DNA of 39,509 bases from an uncultured Clostridia bacterium (GTDB lineage Bacteria > Bacillota > Clostridia > Christensenellales > CAG-917). The stretch's first letter is position 1. Each line of letters starts with the position of its first letter. The stretch lies in NCBI GenBank assembly GCA_934254835.1, contig CAKQMI010000013.1, positions 1 through 39,509 on the forward strand, written 5' to 3'. The notes below the pieces were generated by a model. That model saw only the letters and a list, made by a program, of their open reading frames with translations, searched no databases and had not been told where the DNA came from. Below, piece after piece: positions 38,862-39,509 of this stretch. The translations under genes were made by a program, and so were the position numbers.

Positions 38862-39187
38862 TCAGTTTTCGGTATTGCGGAATTTTGCGATTAGTTCAAA
38901 GCAGGGGACGCCGCCGGCGAGACCTATCAGTTGCAACTCGTCGTTTTCGAGGGTGTATTCAAGGCGAACGTGCGCGCCGTATTTTATCTCGGACTTGAAC
39001 TCGATTTCAAGCGACTTCATTTCGTGAGTTTCAAGGTATTCCGCGCCATATATATGTAATTGAGCGATTCGTACCCCTTTGAATTGATGGGGGTTTCGCG
39101 CGTGATTTCTTCGTTTTGAAGAGAAGGAACGTATTGTTTCACCAACTTTGTAAGGTTGTCCTGAATTTCTTGTTTTGTGACTTGCAT
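38862..39187 (-). pseudogene. Broken locus: acyl-carrier-protein start fused out of frame to acyl-ACP thioesterase end
   Basis: From the ATG at 39187 (AAAGGAG upstream) the frame encodes about 47 residues that look like an acyl carrier protein (MQVTKQEIQDNLTKLVKQY; the serine motif region reads INSKGYESLNYIYM) and then stops at 39017-39019. In another frame, from about 39047 to the stop at 38862-38864, the sequence EYLETHEMKSLEIEFKSEI and what follows resembles the C-terminal hot-dog part of acyl-ACP thioesterases. An ATG at 39020 overlaps the first stop (ATGA). The missing middle fits an internal deletion, near an alternating TATATATATG stretch. It follows an acyl ligase, so the intact locus would make or release an acyl chain. 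Confidence 0.6.
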
Positions 39188-39216
39188 TTTTATACTCCTT
39201 TACGCAGAATACGTCG

Positions 39217-39509
39217 TTATAAAGCCCAGCGTTTTATTTTGCCCGTCGCCGTCCTTTCAAGGGCGTGCGGCATGATGCAGACGTCCCCGATTTGTCGGTC
39301 GAAAGATTTTGTTTTGTTGAATTCGTTTACCTTATTTTTCACGTCGTCCTTGTCGATATTGCCGTCCTTGTCGCCGACGAACAACGTTACGACGCCGTCT
39401 TTTTGCGCGAGCGCGATATCGTCGATATTCAATGCTTTTTGAAGTTCCGCCTCCCACTCGGCAAGATAAATTTTCGTGCCGTTTTCAAGGACGAGGATAT
39501 CTTTTTTTC
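39217..39509 (-). CDS. AMP-forming acyl-CoA/acyl-ACP ligase, C-terminal part only
   Basis: The frame is open to the right edge; about 97 residues are seen. The end carries IMPHALERTATGKIKRWAL, the A10 motif (with the catalytic Lys) of the ANL adenylating enzyme superfamily, and the preceding ENGTKIYLAEWEAELQKAL segment resembles the usual 'ENIYPxEIE' motif. It would activate a fatty acid through an acyl-AMP for transfer to CoA or to an acyl carrier protein. An ACP-like start follows 29 bases downstream, suggesting one operon. Confidence 0.8.
   Translation of the reverse strand, partial: KKDILVLENGTKIYLAEWEAELQKALNIDDIALAQKDGVVTLFVGDKDGNIDKDDVKNKVNEFNKTKSFDRQIGDVCIMPHALERTATGKIKRWAL

Overview
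The window looks like a chromosomal segment of an anaerobic, probably Gram-positive Clostridia-type bacterium (Bacillota). The pointers are AGGAGG-type ribosome sites, many SigA-like promoters with a 17-base spacer, a FeoA/FeoB/Cys-rich trio, QueH rather than QueG, an Opp-type transporter with a lipoprotein receptor, and a compact clostridial-style type IV pilus operon. No species can be named from sequence alone. There are no phage genes, transposases or CRISPR arrays. Both ends cut through genes.

Left third (1-13,700): pilus biogenesis. A pilin fragment enters from the left edge on the + strand and ends at a strong terminator. A repeat-filled intergenic region follows. On the - strand one long operon runs from a good promoter at 13,639-13,667 through pilC, pilM, pilN-like, pilO-like, a 1,695-residue PilX-like protein, two prepilin-like proteins, pilD and pilB. 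This covers the inner-membrane platform, assembly ATPase, peptidase and minor pilins. No retraction ATPase (PilT) is present.

Middle (14,000-29,000): short housekeeping and accessory units. They are an unrecognised 762-residue membrane-anchored protein with a long acidic Pro/Glu/Val-rich arm; a zinc-ribbon membrane protein coupled to a CDF metal exporter; a cyclophilin; queH with a TetR-type regulator; the feoA-feoB-Cys-rich iron uptake operon; an M29 aminopeptidase; the tldD/tldE protease pair; and an iron-type alcohol dehydrogenase. The feo operon has a leader of about 300 bases that is bounded by a near-perfect 24-base inverted repeat and starts almost exactly at a consensus promoter. It is the best candidate in the window for an undescribed regulatory RNA.

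Right third (29,000-38,300): an oppA-B-C-D-F operon followed by a DUF3899-like gene. Both ATPases, the OppC permease and the receptor are much longer than usual. OppD carries about 385 extra residues between its Q-loop and signature motif, OppF about 105 between Walker A and the Q-loop, and OppC about 220 outside the membrane. Base composition changes abruptly inside oppC.

Right edge (38,300-39,509): a tRNA-Ala(GGC) with its own promoter and terminator, a chain of small hairpins ending in a copy of the tRNA 3' end, a broken locus joining an acyl-carrier-protein start to an acyl-ACP-thioesterase end, and the C-terminus of an AMP-forming acyl ligase.
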